Below, in pieces: positions 8,168 through 16,436 of a stretch of 64,000 nt of DNA (within the stretch, counting starts at the first letter, position 1; each line of letters begins with the position of its first letter). The stretch comes from Haladaptatus salinisoli (lineage in GTDB: Archaea; Halobacteriota; Halobacteria; Halobacteriales; Haladaptataceae). The stretch covers positions 2,530,823 through 2,594,822 of the forward strand of contig NZ_CP085327.1 of NCBI RefSeq assembly GCF_020614375.1, written 5' to 3'. The translations under genes and the position numbers were made by a program. The notes under the pieces are model-generated. The model ran no database searches. It worked only from the letters and a program-made list of their open reading frames with translations, and had not been told where the DNA came from.

Positions 8168-9094
8168 TCACCGACCCGGTCCGCGATACTTCGACACCGT
8201 CGCCGCCAACTCCTTGTTCTTCAGCAGCGCGAACCCGGCGAGGATGACGAAGAAGCCGACGAGCACCGTTGCGGAAACCGGTTCCCGAAGGAGGGCGCGG
8301 CCGACGACGAGGGCGACGACGGGATTCACGTACGTCACGAGATTGGCTTCGAGCGCCCCCGCCCGCTCGAGGAGCGTGAAGTAACCGAGGAACGCGACGG
8401 CACCGGCGAGCACGCCGAGGTAGGCGACCGTGGCGACGGCGGCCGGTTCGAACTCGACCGCCGACGGCGATTCGCCGAGCGCCACGGCGACGGCCAGTTG
8501 AATCGACGCGCCCACCAGCATCGACCACCCGGTGAGCGCGGGCACGGCGACGGTGGGACGACTGCGACGGACGAGAACGGTTCCGAGCGTCACGACCACC
8601 GTGGCGAGCAGTATCAGGAGCCGGCCGACCGACGTTCGGTCGAGCAGGCTCGCGGGAGTCGGGTCGACGACGATCGTCACGCCCACGAACCCCACGACGA
8701 CGCCGAGGAATCCGCGGGCGGACAACCGTTCGTCGGGGAGCAGCACCCACCCCAGAAGGGCGGTGAGGATGGGGGAGAGGCTGACGATGACAGCGGCGAT
8801 GCCGCCGGTCGTGAACTGCTGGCCGAGGAACGTGAAGCCGGTTCCACCGATGAACAGCACTCCCCCGGCGGCGATCGCCGTTCGATCTCCCCGCGTGCGG
8901 GGTCGCCACCGGTCCGTCGCGAGGAGCGCGTAGGCGAGCAACACGGCCGCGGAGACGTAGTATCGCGCAGCGGCGAACAACAGCGGCGGGAGGAACGCCA
9001 GACCGACCTCGATGGCCGGAAACGCGGTTCCGAACAGGACGGTAACGAGGAGGAACAACGCCACGGTCGGCACGCGAGGAGAGTCCGTGTCCAT
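8168..9094 (-). CDS. EamA/DMT family transporter
   Basis: About 308 residues from the Met at 9094, just before the first membrane helix; an earlier in-frame start at 9169 adds 25 soluble residues. Ten hydrophobic helices fall into two halves of five, the layout of the drug/metabolite transporter superfamily. The segment TVLFGTAFPAIEVGL and, in the second half, LEANLVTYVNPVVALVVG match EamA repeats. These proteins export amino acids or other metabolites; the substrate is not predictable. The gene is convergent with the beta-helix gene and divergent from the following small membrane protein. Confidence 0.87.
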   Translation of the reverse strand: MDTDSPRVPTVALFLLVTVLFGTAFPAIEVGLAFLPPLLFAAARYYVSAAVLLAYALLATDRWRPRTRGDRTAIAAGGVLFIGGTGFTFLGQQFTTGGIAAVIVSLSPILTALLGWVLLPDERLSARGFLGVVVGFVGVTIVVDPTPASLLDRTSVGRLLILLATVVVTLGTVLVRRSRPTVAVPALTGWSMLVGASIQLAVAVALGESPSAVEFEPAAVATVAYLGVLAGAVAFLGYFTLLERAGALEANLVTYVNPVVALVVGRALLREPVSATVLVGFFVILAGFALLKNKELAATVSKYRGPGR

Positions 9095-9196
9095 TCGGCT
9101 GTTCCCGTACACGCGAGCGGCCGCCTTGATTGCGACGGCCGGGGCCGAATCGGTGGTGCCCACAGACATTCGGCGCTGGAGCTACAACGTGGACGT

Positions 9197-9415
9197 ATGG
9201 GTTACACGTGGCAGTACTACGACCTCGTCCTGTTCGGTATCGCCGCTAGCATGACCCTCGGAGTCGGCGTCGGCCTCCTGACCGCCGTTTCCTTACCGCT
9301 GGCCGTCATCGCCGGGGGGGTCCTCGCCAGCGCCGTCATCGGACACGGGCTGTTCGTGAACGGGCCCGTCGACGAACCCCGCGACCTGGCGGACGAGGTC
9401 GACGCGCTGAACTGA
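9197..9415 (+). CDS. small two-helix membrane protein
   Basis: 72 residues from ATG 9197 (MGYTWQYYDL). Two hydrophobic segments, about 8-28 and 30-52, are followed by an acidic cytosolic tail ending in DLADEVDALN. The Gly/Ala-rich helices suggest tight packing or oligomerisation. No family is recognised, but composition and codon use match real haloarchaeal genes. The frame is open far upstream as an arginine/histidine-rich stretch that is only the shadow of the EamA gene. Confidence 0.65.
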   Translation: MGYTWQYYDLVLFGIAASMTLGVGVGLLTAVSLPLAVIAGGVLASAVIGHGLFVNGPVDEPRDLADEVDALN

Positions 9416-9501
9416 GTCGGTGCGCGGGACCGGAAAAGCGGTCGAACGACGGACTTGAAACGCCACAGGAATTTTGGTCGGCAGACCCGTAGTTGCCCCC
9501 G

Positions 9502-10134
9502 ATGAATCCCATCCATCGAGCGATGGAGTACTACCCCTACGTTTTCCATCCCATCACGGTGCTCGGCGTCGGTATCATCGTCCTCATCCACCACGAGTGG
9601 CGACTGCAGAACGCCGATACGTCGGCGCTGTGGCGTCGAATCGCGGCGTTTCTCGGTTCGGGGGTGTGCTCGCTCGTCCCGACTGCGGCGTACATGCTCG
9701 TCACCGGAACCGGGCCGATGGAGACCATGGAGGGGAACGCGTGGCAAGTGGACGCGCTGGTGGCGAGCGGCGTCCTCATCTCCGCCGGCGTGACGTGGTA
9801 CCTCTGGCGACGATTCGAGTGGGGAGCGCTCGTGCCGGGCGCGATGCAGGCGCTCGCCGCCGTGACGGTACCGTACATGGCGCTCTCGCCGTTCTGGAAC
9901 GTCTCCGGACACGTCATCATCGCGCTGATGCCCACGCTCTATCTCACGCTCGTGGCCCGAAAGTTCTGGCCGTCGCTCGCGATTCCCGTGGTGATGGTTC
10001 CGAACCGCATCATCCTCGACGCCCACACGTGGGCGCAGACGATAGGCGGATTCGTCATCGCCGCCGTCATCGTGGTCGGTCTCTACCGGTCGCGGACCGC
10101 CGGTTCGTCGCGCGCCGAATCGGCCGCCGCCTGA
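9502..10134 (+). CDS. membrane protein, degenerate PAP2-like
   Basis: 210 residues from ATG 9502 (a TTG at 9493 is an alternative). Five to six membrane helices. The C-terminal half contains an SGH followed about 35 residues later by a PNR-x5-H-x3-Q segment. This resembles the PSGH and SRxxxxxHxxxD motifs of type 2 phosphatidic acid phosphatases, but with Asn for Ser and Gln for the final Asp, and no clear KxxxxxxRP motif. I read it as a PAP2-fold membrane protein whose phosphatase site is altered. Function unknown. Confidence 0.6.
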   Translation: MNPIHRAMEYYPYVFHPITVLGVGIIVLIHHEWRLQNADTSALWRRIAAFLGSGVCSLVPTAAYMLVTGTGPMETMEGNAWQVDALVASGVLISAGVTWYLWRRFEWGALVPGAMQALAAVTVPYMALSPFWNVSGHVIIALMPTLYLTLVARKFWPSLAIPVVMVPNRIILDAHTWAQTIGGFVIAAVIVVGLYRSRTAGSSRAESAAA

Positions 10135-10191
10135 GTCGTCGGGCCGTTTCCTTTTCGGGCCCGCGGCGCTAGTTCTTCCAGAGTGGTTCCA

Positions 10192-10734
10192 ATGAGTCCG
10201 ACGTTCGAATCCGAGTTCGAAGACGTACTCGCCGCGGTGCCGGAGGAACAGTTCGACCGTTCGCGCTTCGTCCCGTCGGTCGGCCCGCTCGACGCGGACG
10301 TGATGCTGGTCGGCGAAGCCCCGGGCGAGCAGGAGGTCGAACACGAGGAACCGTTCGTCGGAAGCGCGGGCGGACGGTTGAACAGCGCGCTCGAATCCAT
10401 CGGCGTCGGTCGCCGCGACCTCTACATCACCAACCTCGTTAAGGTTCGCCCGCCGGAGAACCGCGACCCGCGCCGGGCCGAGATAGACGCGTGGTGGCCG
10501 GTGCTGGAAGCCGAGATCGAGCGGGTGGACCCCACCGTCATCGTCACGCTCGGGAGTTTCGCCACCCGCGAACTGCTCGACACCGACGAGAACATCTCGG
10601 ACGTCCACGGCGAGACGTTCGAACTCGCCGACCACGACGTCGTTCCGACGTACCACCCGGCGGCGACCTTCTACGACGAGAGCAAGAAGGGGGAGATGGA
10701 GGACGATTTGAAGTCGGTGTTCGGCCGGGTGTAG
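10192..10734 (+). CDS. uracil-DNA glycosylase family protein (family 4-like, Cys-less)
   Basis: 180 residues from ATG 10192. It has the family 4/5 uracil-DNA glycosylase motifs: GEAPGEQE at 41-48, the PFVGSAG loop, TNLVKVRPPENRDP and the C-terminal YHPAA motif with His155. The family removes uracil from DNA as the first step of base excision repair. Unusually, there is not a single cysteine in the protein, whereas classic archaeal family 4 enzymes hold a 4Fe-4S cluster with four cysteines and start with a Cys-rich segment. The N-terminal about 20 residues instead form an acidic helix. It may be a cluster-free variant with shifted specificity. Confidence 0.82.
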   Translation: MSPTFESEFEDVLAAVPEEQFDRSRFVPSVGPLDADVMLVGEAPGEQEVEHEEPFVGSAGGRLNSALESIGVGRRDLYITNLVKVRPPENRDPRRAEIDAWWPVLEAEIERVDPTVIVTLGSFATRELLDTDENISDVHGETFELADHDVVPTYHPAATFYDESKKGEMEDDLKSVFGRV

Positions 10735-11091
10735 GCGCGCTCCTCGACTCGACCGCCACCCGTCGAACGCCCGCGTGACGGACGGCACCGACGTGCGAAG
10801 GGTGCCGCCCGTTCTCCGTCGGCCGAAGGCGTGCGGTTCGAGGCGACGACCGACCGGAACCGCTGGTAACGAAGGAACGCGTACCGCGAAAGGCGAGAAC
10901 GGTACCGGCCCGTCTCCGGCCCACCTCACCGACCGGGATTTTCTTCCGCCACGTCGTCCAACGCGAACGAACTCCCCCCCTCGGTCGCTTCCCCCTTCGC
11001 TCTAATCCCGCCCCCGTCACTCGTCGCGGAGGCGTTCGACTCGGCCCCGTCCTTGATTACGTTCGGCGTCGATTCGTTTGCGGGGACAAAA
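10735..11091. other. 357-base intergenic stretch with one hairpin
   Basis: No protein-like frame was found. Arms GGCACC (10784-10789) and GGTGCC (10801-10806), extendable by one C-G pair, form a 6-7 bp hairpin about 50 bases after the uracil-DNA glycosylase stop; it could shape the 3' end of that mRNA. The remainder is GC-rich with a pyrimidine-rich run near 10975-11000. The final part holds the leader of the SnoaL-like gene. Confidence 0.4.
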
Positions 11092-11544
11092 ATGACACTA
11101 GAAGAGAACAAAGAACTCGTTCGACGCGACACCGAGGAGGTCTGGGGGGACGAAAACGTCGAGTTGATCGACGAGATATACGACGAGGACTTCGTCCTCC
11201 ACGACCCGTCGTCGCCGGACGAGACGGGCGGTCGAGACGAGTACAAGGAGTACGTTGAGACGTATCGTACCGCCTTTCCCGACGCCGAGTACGCGGTCGA
11301 GGAGATGGTCGCCGAGGGCGACTCCGTGGCGCTCCGGTACACCGCGCGCGGCACCCACGAAGGCGAACTCGCGGGCATCGAACCGACGGGCGAACGAGTC
11401 ACGGTGTCGGGGATGGAGCTGTACCGCGTGGCGAACGGGAAGATAGCCGAGATGTGGACGAACTACGACGCGCTCGGCGTCTTCCAGCAACTCGGCGTCG
11501 TGCCGCCGCTCGACGAACTCGCGCGGGAATCGGGGGGCGACTGA
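11092..11544 (+). CDS. SnoaL-like / ester cyclase family protein
   Basis: 150 residues from ATG 11092 (MTLEENKELV); a start at 11053 is possible but less typical. The pattern NKELVRRDTEEVWGDENVELIDEIYDEDF at the front and the GxxxEYKEYVETYRTAFPD block match the SnoaL-like fold (NTF2 superfamily), a cone-shaped alpha+beta barrel. Relatives include polyketide cyclases and many proteins of unknown substrate. The C-terminal W-x-N-YDALGVFQQLG segment is also typical of this group. No biosynthetic genes lie next to it, so no substrate is proposed. Confidence 0.82.
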   Translation: MTLEENKELVRRDTEEVWGDENVELIDEIYDEDFVLHDPSSPDETGGRDEYKEYVETYRTAFPDAEYAVEEMVAEGDSVALRYTARGTHEGELAGIEPTGERVTVSGMELYRVANGKIAEMWTNYDALGVFQQLGVVPPLDELARESGGD

Positions 11545-11777
11545 CCGGACCACCTACACGGAGACCAACGCCGTGATTCACGTTTCGCTTCGTCCCGCAC
11601 CACTCGGAAACGATTAAGTACGCCGTCGCGGTACGAACCGGTAGGATGGCGCTGTAACGGACTCCTCTCGTTCTCGCCCGCTCCGCGCCGAGCACGCCAC
11701 TCGCCGTGGGTCGAGCGCCCGCTCTCCGTATCGCTTCTACGCGCCGCGTAGTCCCAACGGTACACGAAACTACACCG

Positions 11778-12221
11778 ATGCCAACAGACGACGAATCGAA
11801 ATCAGACGTCGACATCTATCCGATGCCGATGTTCGCACAGTTCGCGGTGACCGACCTCGACGCTTCGACCGACTGGTACCGAAGCGTCGCCGGCTTCCGA
11901 GAAGTTGCGCCGCTTCCGGGTCTCTCCCACCTCCGCTACCGCCGGTACGCGGACGTGATGCTCGTCCCCGCCGAAGCGGACGCGGACGAGCGCGGGCGGG
12001 GTCCGTCCCTGCATATCAACGTCGAAGGCGAAACCGTGTCGGACGTCTTCGAACGTGCGACGGAAAACGACGCAACCGTCGTGCGAGAACCCGCCGAAAC
12101 GCCGTGGAACACGCGGGAAGTCGCGCTGGCCGACCCGGACGGGTACCGAATCGTCTTCACCGAACCGGTCGATACCGAACTCGACTTCGAGACGGTGATC
12201 GACCGACTCGATTCGAAGTAA
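11778..12221 (+). CDS. VOC (glyoxalase/dioxygenase fold) family protein
   Basis: 147 residues from ATG 11778. Two beta-alpha-beta-beta-beta modules of the vicinal oxygen chelate fold are recognisable: the FAVTDLDASTDWYRSVAGF entry and the later ALADPDGYRIVFTEP segment that closes the second module. Members bind a divalent metal and act as glyoxalases, dioxygenases or antibiotic-resistance proteins. The metal ligands cannot be assigned with certainty here. It is followed by a duplicated T-rich repeat that may end its transcript, and it is convergent with the QueA-like gene. Confidence 0.83.
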   Translation: MPTDDESKSDVDIYPMPMFAQFAVTDLDASTDWYRSVAGFREVAPLPGLSHLRYRRYADVMLVPAEADADERGRGPSLHINVEGETVSDVFERATENDATVVREPAETPWNTREVALADPDGYRIVFTEPVDTELDFETVIDRLDSK

Positions 12222-12260
12222 CCCGCCGACTCCTTTTCCCGCCGACTCCTTTTCCCGCCG
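12222..12260 (+). repeat. tandem 16-base repeat with T-tracts, probable terminator
   Basis: Two exact copies of cccgccgactcctttt (12222-12237 and 12238-12253) plus a 7-base partial third copy directly follow the VOC gene stop. Each copy ends in TTTT after a pyrimidine-rich run, which fits an archaeal U-tract terminator duplicated in place. Confidence 0.55.
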
Positions 12261-12291
12261 AGCGAGTTCTCTCGCGCCGACGGAGAGCGAT

Positions 12292-13362
12292 TCAGCGTCG
12301 TCCGTCGTCGGCGCGAAGGAGGTGGAGGTCGCCGAACTCGTGCCAGCGGAGGCGGTGGCGGACGGCGGCGTCGTAGGCGGCTCTGACGGTCGATTCGCCG
12401 CCGACGGCGTACAGCATCGCGAGGTGGGTCGTCCCGGGGTCGTGCAGCCCCGTGAGGAGCGCGTCGACCGACCGAGCGCCCGTCTCCGGGCTGACCACGC
12501 GCCGGGTGAAACCGTCGACGGGACGCGTCGTCCCGTCCGGTTCGGTTGCGGTTTCGAGCGCGCGAACGACGGTGGTTCCGACCGCGACCACGCGGCCGCC
12601 CCGGGCGCGCGTCTCGGTCACGACGCGCGCGGTTTCCGGGTCGACGGCGACCGGTTCCGGCGTGACCGCGTCGCGCCAGTCGGGAACGTCGTCGGCGTCG
12701 AGGCTCGAAAGCCCGGTGTGGAGGGTGACGGTCGCGAACCCCACGCCGGCGTCGGCGAGTCGGTCGCGGACGCGGGCGGTGAGCGCCCGTCCCGCGGAGG
12801 GCATCTCGCTGCTGCCCGGAACCGACGCGATGGGCGTCCGATAGGCGTCGAGCGGGAACTCGTCGGCGACGTAGCCGTACCGAACCGGACGACCGTGAGC
12901 GGCCATCACGTCGTACGGGTCGGCGTCGAACCGGACGAACAGGAAGCGGTCGATGGCGGGGTGGCGGGCGACGACGCGGGCGGTCGCCGCGCCGACGCGA
13001 ACCTCGTCGCCGGGAGCGAGGCCGATCGGCCCCGGGTCGGCGCGGCTTCGGCGCGGTTCGGCGAGCCAGACGCGGTCGCCGTAATCGGTGGCGAGGTTGA
13101 GGACGAACGCGCCGGGCGGCCCGGTCGCGGGGAGGCTCGCCGGGAGGGTGTCGGAGTCGTTGGCGACGACGAGGTCGCCGTCGTCCAGGAACTCCGCGAC
13201 GTCGGTGAACGCCGCGACGCGGTGGTCGTCCCCGTCGGAGACGAGGAGGTCGACGTCGTCGCGGCGACAGTCGAAGCACCGAACTTCCGGAGGGACGGCG
13301 GCCGCGAGGTCGGCGGGACGGTGGAATCCGAGGTCGACGTCGGCGGCGACGGAGGCGGGCAT
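12292..13362 (-). CDS. queA: QueA-like S-adenosylmethionine:tRNA ribosyltransferase-isomerase homologue
   Basis: 356 residues from the ATG at 13362. The chain follows QueA along its length: an N-terminal beta domain with LVVANDSDTLPASL, a central GYVADEFPLDAYRTP region, and the C-terminal VGTTVVRALET and LLTGLHDPGTTHLAMLYAV segments. Bacterial QueA transfers the ribosyl part of SAM to 7-aminomethyl-deazaguanine in tRNA, making epoxyqueuosine. Archaea make archaeosine, not queuosine, so the substrate here is uncertain. The ATG overlaps the stop of the SDR gene by one base, so translation is probably coupled. Confidence 0.78.
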   Translation of the reverse strand: MPASVAADVDLGFHRPADLAAAVPPEVRCFDCRRDDVDLLVSDGDDHRVAAFTDVAEFLDDGDLVVANDSDTLPASLPATGPPGAFVLNLATDYGDRVWLAEPRRSRADPGPIGLAPGDEVRVGAATARVVARHPAIDRFLFVRFDADPYDVMAAHGRPVRYGYVADEFPLDAYRTPIASVPGSSEMPSAGRALTARVRDRLADAGVGFATVTLHTGLSSLDADDVPDWRDAVTPEPVAVDPETARVVTETRARGGRVVAVGTTVVRALETATEPDGTTRPVDGFTRRVVSPETGARSVDALLTGLHDPGTTHLAMLYAVGGESTVRAAYDAAVRHRLRWHEFGDLHLLRADDGRR

Positions 13363-14084
13363 CAGACCGCCTCCGTTTCGAGCCAGTCGTCGCCCTGCGC
13401 GCGTAATCGGCGACCCCTGACCGTCTCCGGGGAGCGCCCGAACAGCCACGCCCAGAACGGAACGGTCACGTCGGGGGTCGGGCGGTCGCCGATGTCCTCG
13501 CCGGGAAAGGCGCGCTGGTGCATGTCGGTCCGCATGTCGCCGGGGTCGACGCTCACGGGATGGAGGTCGTCGCGCTCGACCGCGAGGACGCGGGTGATGT
13601 GGTCGAGCGCGGCCTTGCTCGAACCGTAGGCTCCCCACCCCGGGTACGCTTCCACGGCGGCGTCGCTGGAGACGTTGACGACGAGGGCGTCCGGAGCGAG
13701 GCGGTGGTCGAGCGCCCGGACGAGCGCGACCGGAGCGACGACGTTAGTGTCGAGGACGCGGCGGAAATCGTCGGGGTCGAGCGCGTCCACCTTCGGGAGG
13801 GGACTCGGCCCGAGCGCGGAGGCGTTGTTGACCAGCGCGGTGACGGGCGCGAGTTCGGCGGCGGCGTCGGCGATGCGTCGCCGACCGTCTGCGTCCGTAA
13901 CGTCGGCGGCGACGGCGATAACGCGACCGTTCCCGGGTAGCGAGTCGGCGGTCGATTCGAGGGCTTCGCGGCCGCGGGCGACGAGGACGAGGTCGTGGCC
14001 CGCGCCGGAGAGGTAGTCGGCGACGGTCGCGCCGAGGCCGCGGGAGGCCCCGGTGACGACCGCCGTCGGTGTCGTGTCGGTCAT
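13362..14084 (-). CDS. SDR family oxidoreductase
   Basis: 240 residues. Classical short-chain dehydrogenase features: the NAD(P)-binding TGASRGLG at 12-19, the NNAS motif after the fourth strand, a serine in VNVSSDAAV and the catalytic YGSSK (Tyr-x-x-x-Lys). The last about 45 residues, with a conserved RTDMHQ segment after the PGD, are like those of sepiapterin-reductase-type SDRs. It precedes the QueA-like gene with a TGATG-type overlap. This close pairing suggests a shared pathway, possibly reduction of a pterin- or deazaguanine-like compound, but that is inference. Confidence 0.9.
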   Translation of the reverse strand: MTDTTPTAVVTGASRGLGATVADYLSGAGHDLVLVARGREALESTADSLPGNGRVIAVAADVTDADGRRRIADAAAELAPVTALVNNASALGPSPLPKVDALDPDDFRRVLDTNVVAPVALVRALDHRLAPDALVVNVSSDAAVEAYPGWGAYGSSKAALDHITRVLAVERDDLHPVSVDPGDMRTDMHQRAFPGEDIGDRPTPDVTVPFWAWLFGRSPETVRGRRLRAQGDDWLETEAV

Positions 14085-14110
14085 CGCTCGACTAGAGGTC
14101 GGGCGTGACG

Positions 14111-14116
14111 ATAAAT
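14111..14116 (-). promoter_or_regulatory. TATA box of the SDR-QueA pair
   Basis: ATTTAT on the minus strand, centred about 29 bases before the SDR start at 14084. This distance predicts a leaderless bicistronic transcript. Confidence 0.5.
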
Positions 14117-14204
14117 GTCAGCTGAAATAAATTTGTGTTGGCGGGAGAACGGGAATCGATTCCGGTACGCCCGGTGTCAGTTCGCGCCGAAATCTCCGTC
14201 GGCG

Positions 14205-15725
14205 TCAGTAGACGGCGTCTTTGATGTCCGAGTCGAGGTCGTCGAACGTGTCGAGGTGAACCCGTCGCTCGGTTCGCAGTTCGGACAACCGGCGCTCGTG
14301 GTCGGTGACGTGGTCGGCCACGGCGAACTCCTCGACGTTCATACCGGGCACCGAACTGGGCACCGTGAGTCCGGTCGCCTCGTCGTCGGTCCACTCGACG
14401 GTGCCGCGGGCGATCTCGCGGAGGATGGTCACCGACTCCTGGACGCCGATGTCCTTCGACTCGTCGCCGAGGTGGCCCGTGTTGAGGACGAAACAGTCCA
14501 CCCCGAGGTCGTCGATGAGGTCGCGGAACCGGTTTCCTTCCTCGCCTTTCGACCCGACGATGAAGGGGTTCGTGCCGACGACGCGGATGGACTCGCCGGC
14601 CTTCGAGGGGTCGCCGGCGCTGGTCTGGATGGACTCGCCGAGCATGAACGCCGCGGCGGCTTCCTCGGCGGAGAGTTTGGCGACCGGCGGCATCGTCGGG
14701 TTGCGGGTGATGAAGAACACCTGGTCGATTCCGCCGAGGTCGATGTCGTCGCCCGCCGACGAGAGGCGGTCGCGGAGGATGATAGCCCGACCGTTGGAGG
14801 TGTATCGGTCGCTGTCGAAGTCCACGGTTCCGTCGTCGGTCACGTCGACGTTTTCGATCACCGCGGACTCGTGGGTCACGGCGTCGTACATCGCCGGCTG
14901 TTCCTCGGCGTCCAACCCGATGGTCTTGACGAACAGCCCGTTCCCCTCGCTCCCGGCGACCGTTCCGTCGGGCAGTAGGGCGCACACGTCGTCTTGGAGC
15001 ATCGTCGCCTCCTCGCCCGCGTCCTCGTCGAGCCAGAGACCGTGGGCGGTCAGCGTCGATTTCCCGGTGGCGGAGAGGCCGAGGAACGCCTGTCCGACGT
15101 TCCGGGGTTCGCCGTCGGCGTCGCGGAGCGCGACGCGCTTGCTTCCGGCGTGGAGGCCGAGTCCCCCCTTGCGCTTGGCGTGGAACATGAACAGCCGGAG
15201 GAACGACTTCTTGGCTTCGCCGGTGTAGTCGCTCCCCAGCACCGCGGTTACGCCCTCCTCGGGGAGGACGCGGATGGCGATTTCGTCCCAGTCGGGGACC
15301 TGAACCGTGACGAAATCCGGTTCGGCCTCCCCCTCGACGGGTTCGAACAGTTTCGCCCAACCGAGGGCGATGCGACCGTAGCGCTTGGGGACGTACAATC
15401 GGCAGCGGTAGGAGTGCTCCGCGTGGCGGCCCATCCGGCGGTCAACGCAGACCATCTCGTGTTCTCGTGCGTACTCGGTCGCGTCCTCGACGTGCGCGTA
15501 ATCGCTCGGACCGAACGCCTCGTCCACCGCGTTCTTGGTCCTGTCGGCGTTGCGCGAGCGCTGGTCGCTGACGTACGACGGGGACCCGAACTCCGTCGTG
15601 GTCTCCAGTTCTCTCGAGAACTCGCGGAGTTGGTCTAACGAGGGGTTGTAGATGATGTTGTCCGCCTCGACGGGATTCGGCAGCGCCGTCGTCGGCGTTT
15701 GGACTGACTGCCCAGGGTCTGACAT
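14205..15725 (-). CDS. pckA: phosphoenolpyruvate carboxykinase (ATP)
   Basis: 506 residues from the ATG at 15725. It converts oxaloacetate and ATP to phosphoenolpyruvate, CO2 and ADP, the entry to gluconeogenesis. The P-loop GLSATGKST at 216-224 and the preceding SDYTGEAKK at 165-173 are hallmark sites of the ATP-dependent family, as is RRMGRHAEHSYRC near 96-108. The protein is shorter than bacterial PckA by a few tens of residues, which is usual in haloarchaea. It stands as its own transcription unit. Together with the MaeB-type malic enzyme at 54-56 kb it controls flux between C4 acids and C3 compounds. Confidence 0.93.
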   Translation of the reverse strand: MSDPGQSVQTPTTALPNPVEADNIIYNPSLDQLREFSRELETTTEFGSPSYVSDQRSRNADRTKNAVDEAFGPSDYAHVEDATEYAREHEMVCVDRRMGRHAEHSYRCRLYVPKRYGRIALGWAKLFEPVEGEAEPDFVTVQVPDWDEIAIRVLPEEGVTAVLGSDYTGEAKKSFLRLFMFHAKRKGGLGLHAGSKRVALRDADGEPRNVGQAFLGLSATGKSTLTAHGLWLDEDAGEEATMLQDDVCALLPDGTVAGSEGNGLFVKTIGLDAEEQPAMYDAVTHESAVIENVDVTDDGTVDFDSDRYTSNGRAIILRDRLSSAGDDIDLGGIDQVFFITRNPTMPPVAKLSAEEAAAAFMLGESIQTSAGDPSKAGESIRVVGTNPFIVGSKGEEGNRFRDLIDDLGVDCFVLNTGHLGDESKDIGVQESVTILREIARGTVEWTDDEATGLTVPSSVPGMNVEEFAVADHVTDHERRLSELRTERRVHLDTFDDLDSDIKDAVY

Positions 15726-15752
15726 CGTGCTTGGAAGGGATACGCGCGGACG

Positions 15753-15761
15753 TATAATTAT
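15753..15761 (-). promoter_or_regulatory. TATA box of pckA
   Basis: The minus strand reads ATAATTATA, centred about 32 bases before the pckA ATG. It is the clearest A/T element in this 168-base gap. Confidence 0.5.
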
Positions 15762-15893
15762 GCACGGTTTATGGCGGCTTAGCGGTGTCATAACACGATT
15801 CTCGGCGGAATAGGGATTCGAAACCGAGTAAATAATCTCCGTTGAACGCGGCTAGTCGGCTTCCGGCGAGCGCGCGGCGCGCTCGACCGCGTG

Positions 15894-16322
15894 CTACCGT
15901 CGCCTCCTCACCACGACCGTGTTCGCCGCGAGGTCTCCGAGGCGCTGGCCTCGTTCGGTGAGGCGGATGCTGAGGACGCCGCAGGCGTACCCAACCGGAA
16001 GCCAATCCACGAAGCGGAGCGCGGTTCGAATCGCGGCGGCCCGGTAGGTGCATCGAGTTCCGTCGGCCTCGACGACGACGATGCCGACGGCCGCCTTGCC
16101 GACGGTGCTCCCCCGACTCCCTTCGAACGCGACGTGATACAGCAGTCCGACGACCGTTCCGAGGAGTCCGAACGCCAGCGCTCGCTCCCCGAGCGAACGC
16201 TCCGACCGACTCACCGCGACGAACACCCCACCGCCGACGAAGAGGAGGTCCACGAGGTACGCGGCCGCCCGTCGTTCGACTCCCGCCGCTTCGAGTTCGC
16301 GGTGCGTTCCGACCGAATCCAT
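15894..16322 (-). CDS. RDD family membrane protein
   Basis: 142 residues from the ATG at 16322 (MDSVGTHREL). The AGVERRAAAYLVDLLFVGG entry matches the RDD family, whose name comes from conserved Arg and Asp residues; here an Arg-x-x-Ala...Asp pattern is kept. Three to four membrane helices follow, with RGSTVGKAAVGIVVV between the second and third. The C-terminus carries RGQRLGDLAANTVVV, the strongest RDD signature. Biochemical role is not established; some relatives act in sodium/proton exchange. It is divergent from the aldo/keto reductase. Confidence 0.87.
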   Translation of the reverse strand: MDSVGTHRELEAAGVERRAAAYLVDLLFVGGGVFVAVSRSERSLGERALAFGLLGTVVGLLYHVAFEGSRGSTVGKAAVGIVVVEADGTRCTYRAAAIRTALRFVDWLPVGYACGVLSIRLTERGQRLGDLAANTVVVRRRR

Positions 16323-16436
16323 TCGAATCCGTCTCCCGTCGAAGCTACTCGCCGCGCGCAACCTATCCGTTTCGGCGGCCCGCCGCCCGACTTTTCTACC
16401 CCGCGAACGAAACGCCACGGCAGAGGGTGTTCCACG

